DNA from: a virus | Direction: 5' to 3' (one strand) | Virus record (IMG/VR): IMGVR_UViG_3300022668_000024 | Coordinates: 1-47,793 of that record | Length of the DNA: 47,793 bases | Shown: positions 47,709-47,793 of the stretch, in pieces | Position numbering within the stretch: position 1 is the first letter of the stretch | Layout: every line of letters starts with the position of its first letter | The notes under the pieces: model-generated | Databases searched by the model: none | What the model saw: only the letters and a program-made list of their open reading frames with translations | What the model was told of the DNA's origin: nothing | Position numbers and translations under genes: made by a program

Positions 47709-47793
47709 TATAGTTTCACTTTAAAATTATACATTTGTGTTATATGGGATTCAAAAGTTGATTTACCTAGTGAGAGATCGGAGTGCAACCTCT

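Noticed and set aside
47760-47793. Adapter-like GAGATCGGAGTGCAACC at the right end
   Set aside because: It resembles but does not match a sequencing adapter; I cannot tell whether it is genuine, so no claim about genome ends is made.
1-47793. CRISPR arrays, tRNA genes, rRNA genes
   Set aside because: No regularly spaced short repeats and no cloverleaf or rRNA sequence were recognised on either strand.

Overview
The window reads as most or all of the genome of a temperate-looking, contractile-tailed phage (myovirus) or prophage of a Bacteroidetes host. The host call rests on AT-rich DNA, genes that mostly lack Shine-Dalgarno sequences, and promoters of the Bacteroidetes type (TTTG, 19 bp, TAnnTTTG). 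No tRNA, rRNA, CRISPR array or housekeeping gene was recognised. I see no terminal repeat proving that the two ends join.

Layout. (1) 1-4950, + strand: an array of short, mostly unknown genes separated by long imperfect inverted repeats that look like integron attC sites. One bracketed gene is a Mom-like DNA-modification acyltransferase. (2) 4954-7425: a tyrosine recombinase and an SF2 helicase, closed by a terminator. (3) 7555-16208: early DNA-metabolism genes: a protein with an SSB-like acidic tip, a VRR-NUC nuclease, a Rad52-like annealing protein, a YqaJ/lambda-type exonuclease, an SMC/SbcC-like ATPase and a zinc-finger/Toprim protein. (4) 16209-18218: small accessory genes with their own promoter and terminators. 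(5) 18204-47637, - strand: one long late region. Read in its own direction from the right end it holds small and large terminase, head-joining protein, portal, ClpP-type protease/scaffold, decoration protein, major capsid, neck proteins, tail sheath, tube, frameshifted chaperone, tape measure, baseplate, fibres, lysis genes, and finally fused baseplate/NHL proteins, spike and hub.

The head is lambda-like (GpA-type terminase, gpB-type portal, gpC/gpD/gpE-type genes). The tail is Mu-like (sheath, tube, gp43, gp44, gp45, gp46, gp47 and gp48-type proteins). The baseplate genes are split by about 10 kb of fibre, NHL-propeller and lysis genes.

Most notable observations: two perfect 16-bp chromosomal-type parS sites (ParB-binding) plus one 15/16 match in the packaging/head module, with no parB gene seen; an attC-like cassette array next to a Xer-like recombinase that lacks the integron-integrase insert; a class of four promoters sharing a GTTAAAATATA motif in a fixed position, each driving an accessory gene; and a clear -1 frameshift site (T TTT TTA) producing a 188-residue tail chaperone fusion.
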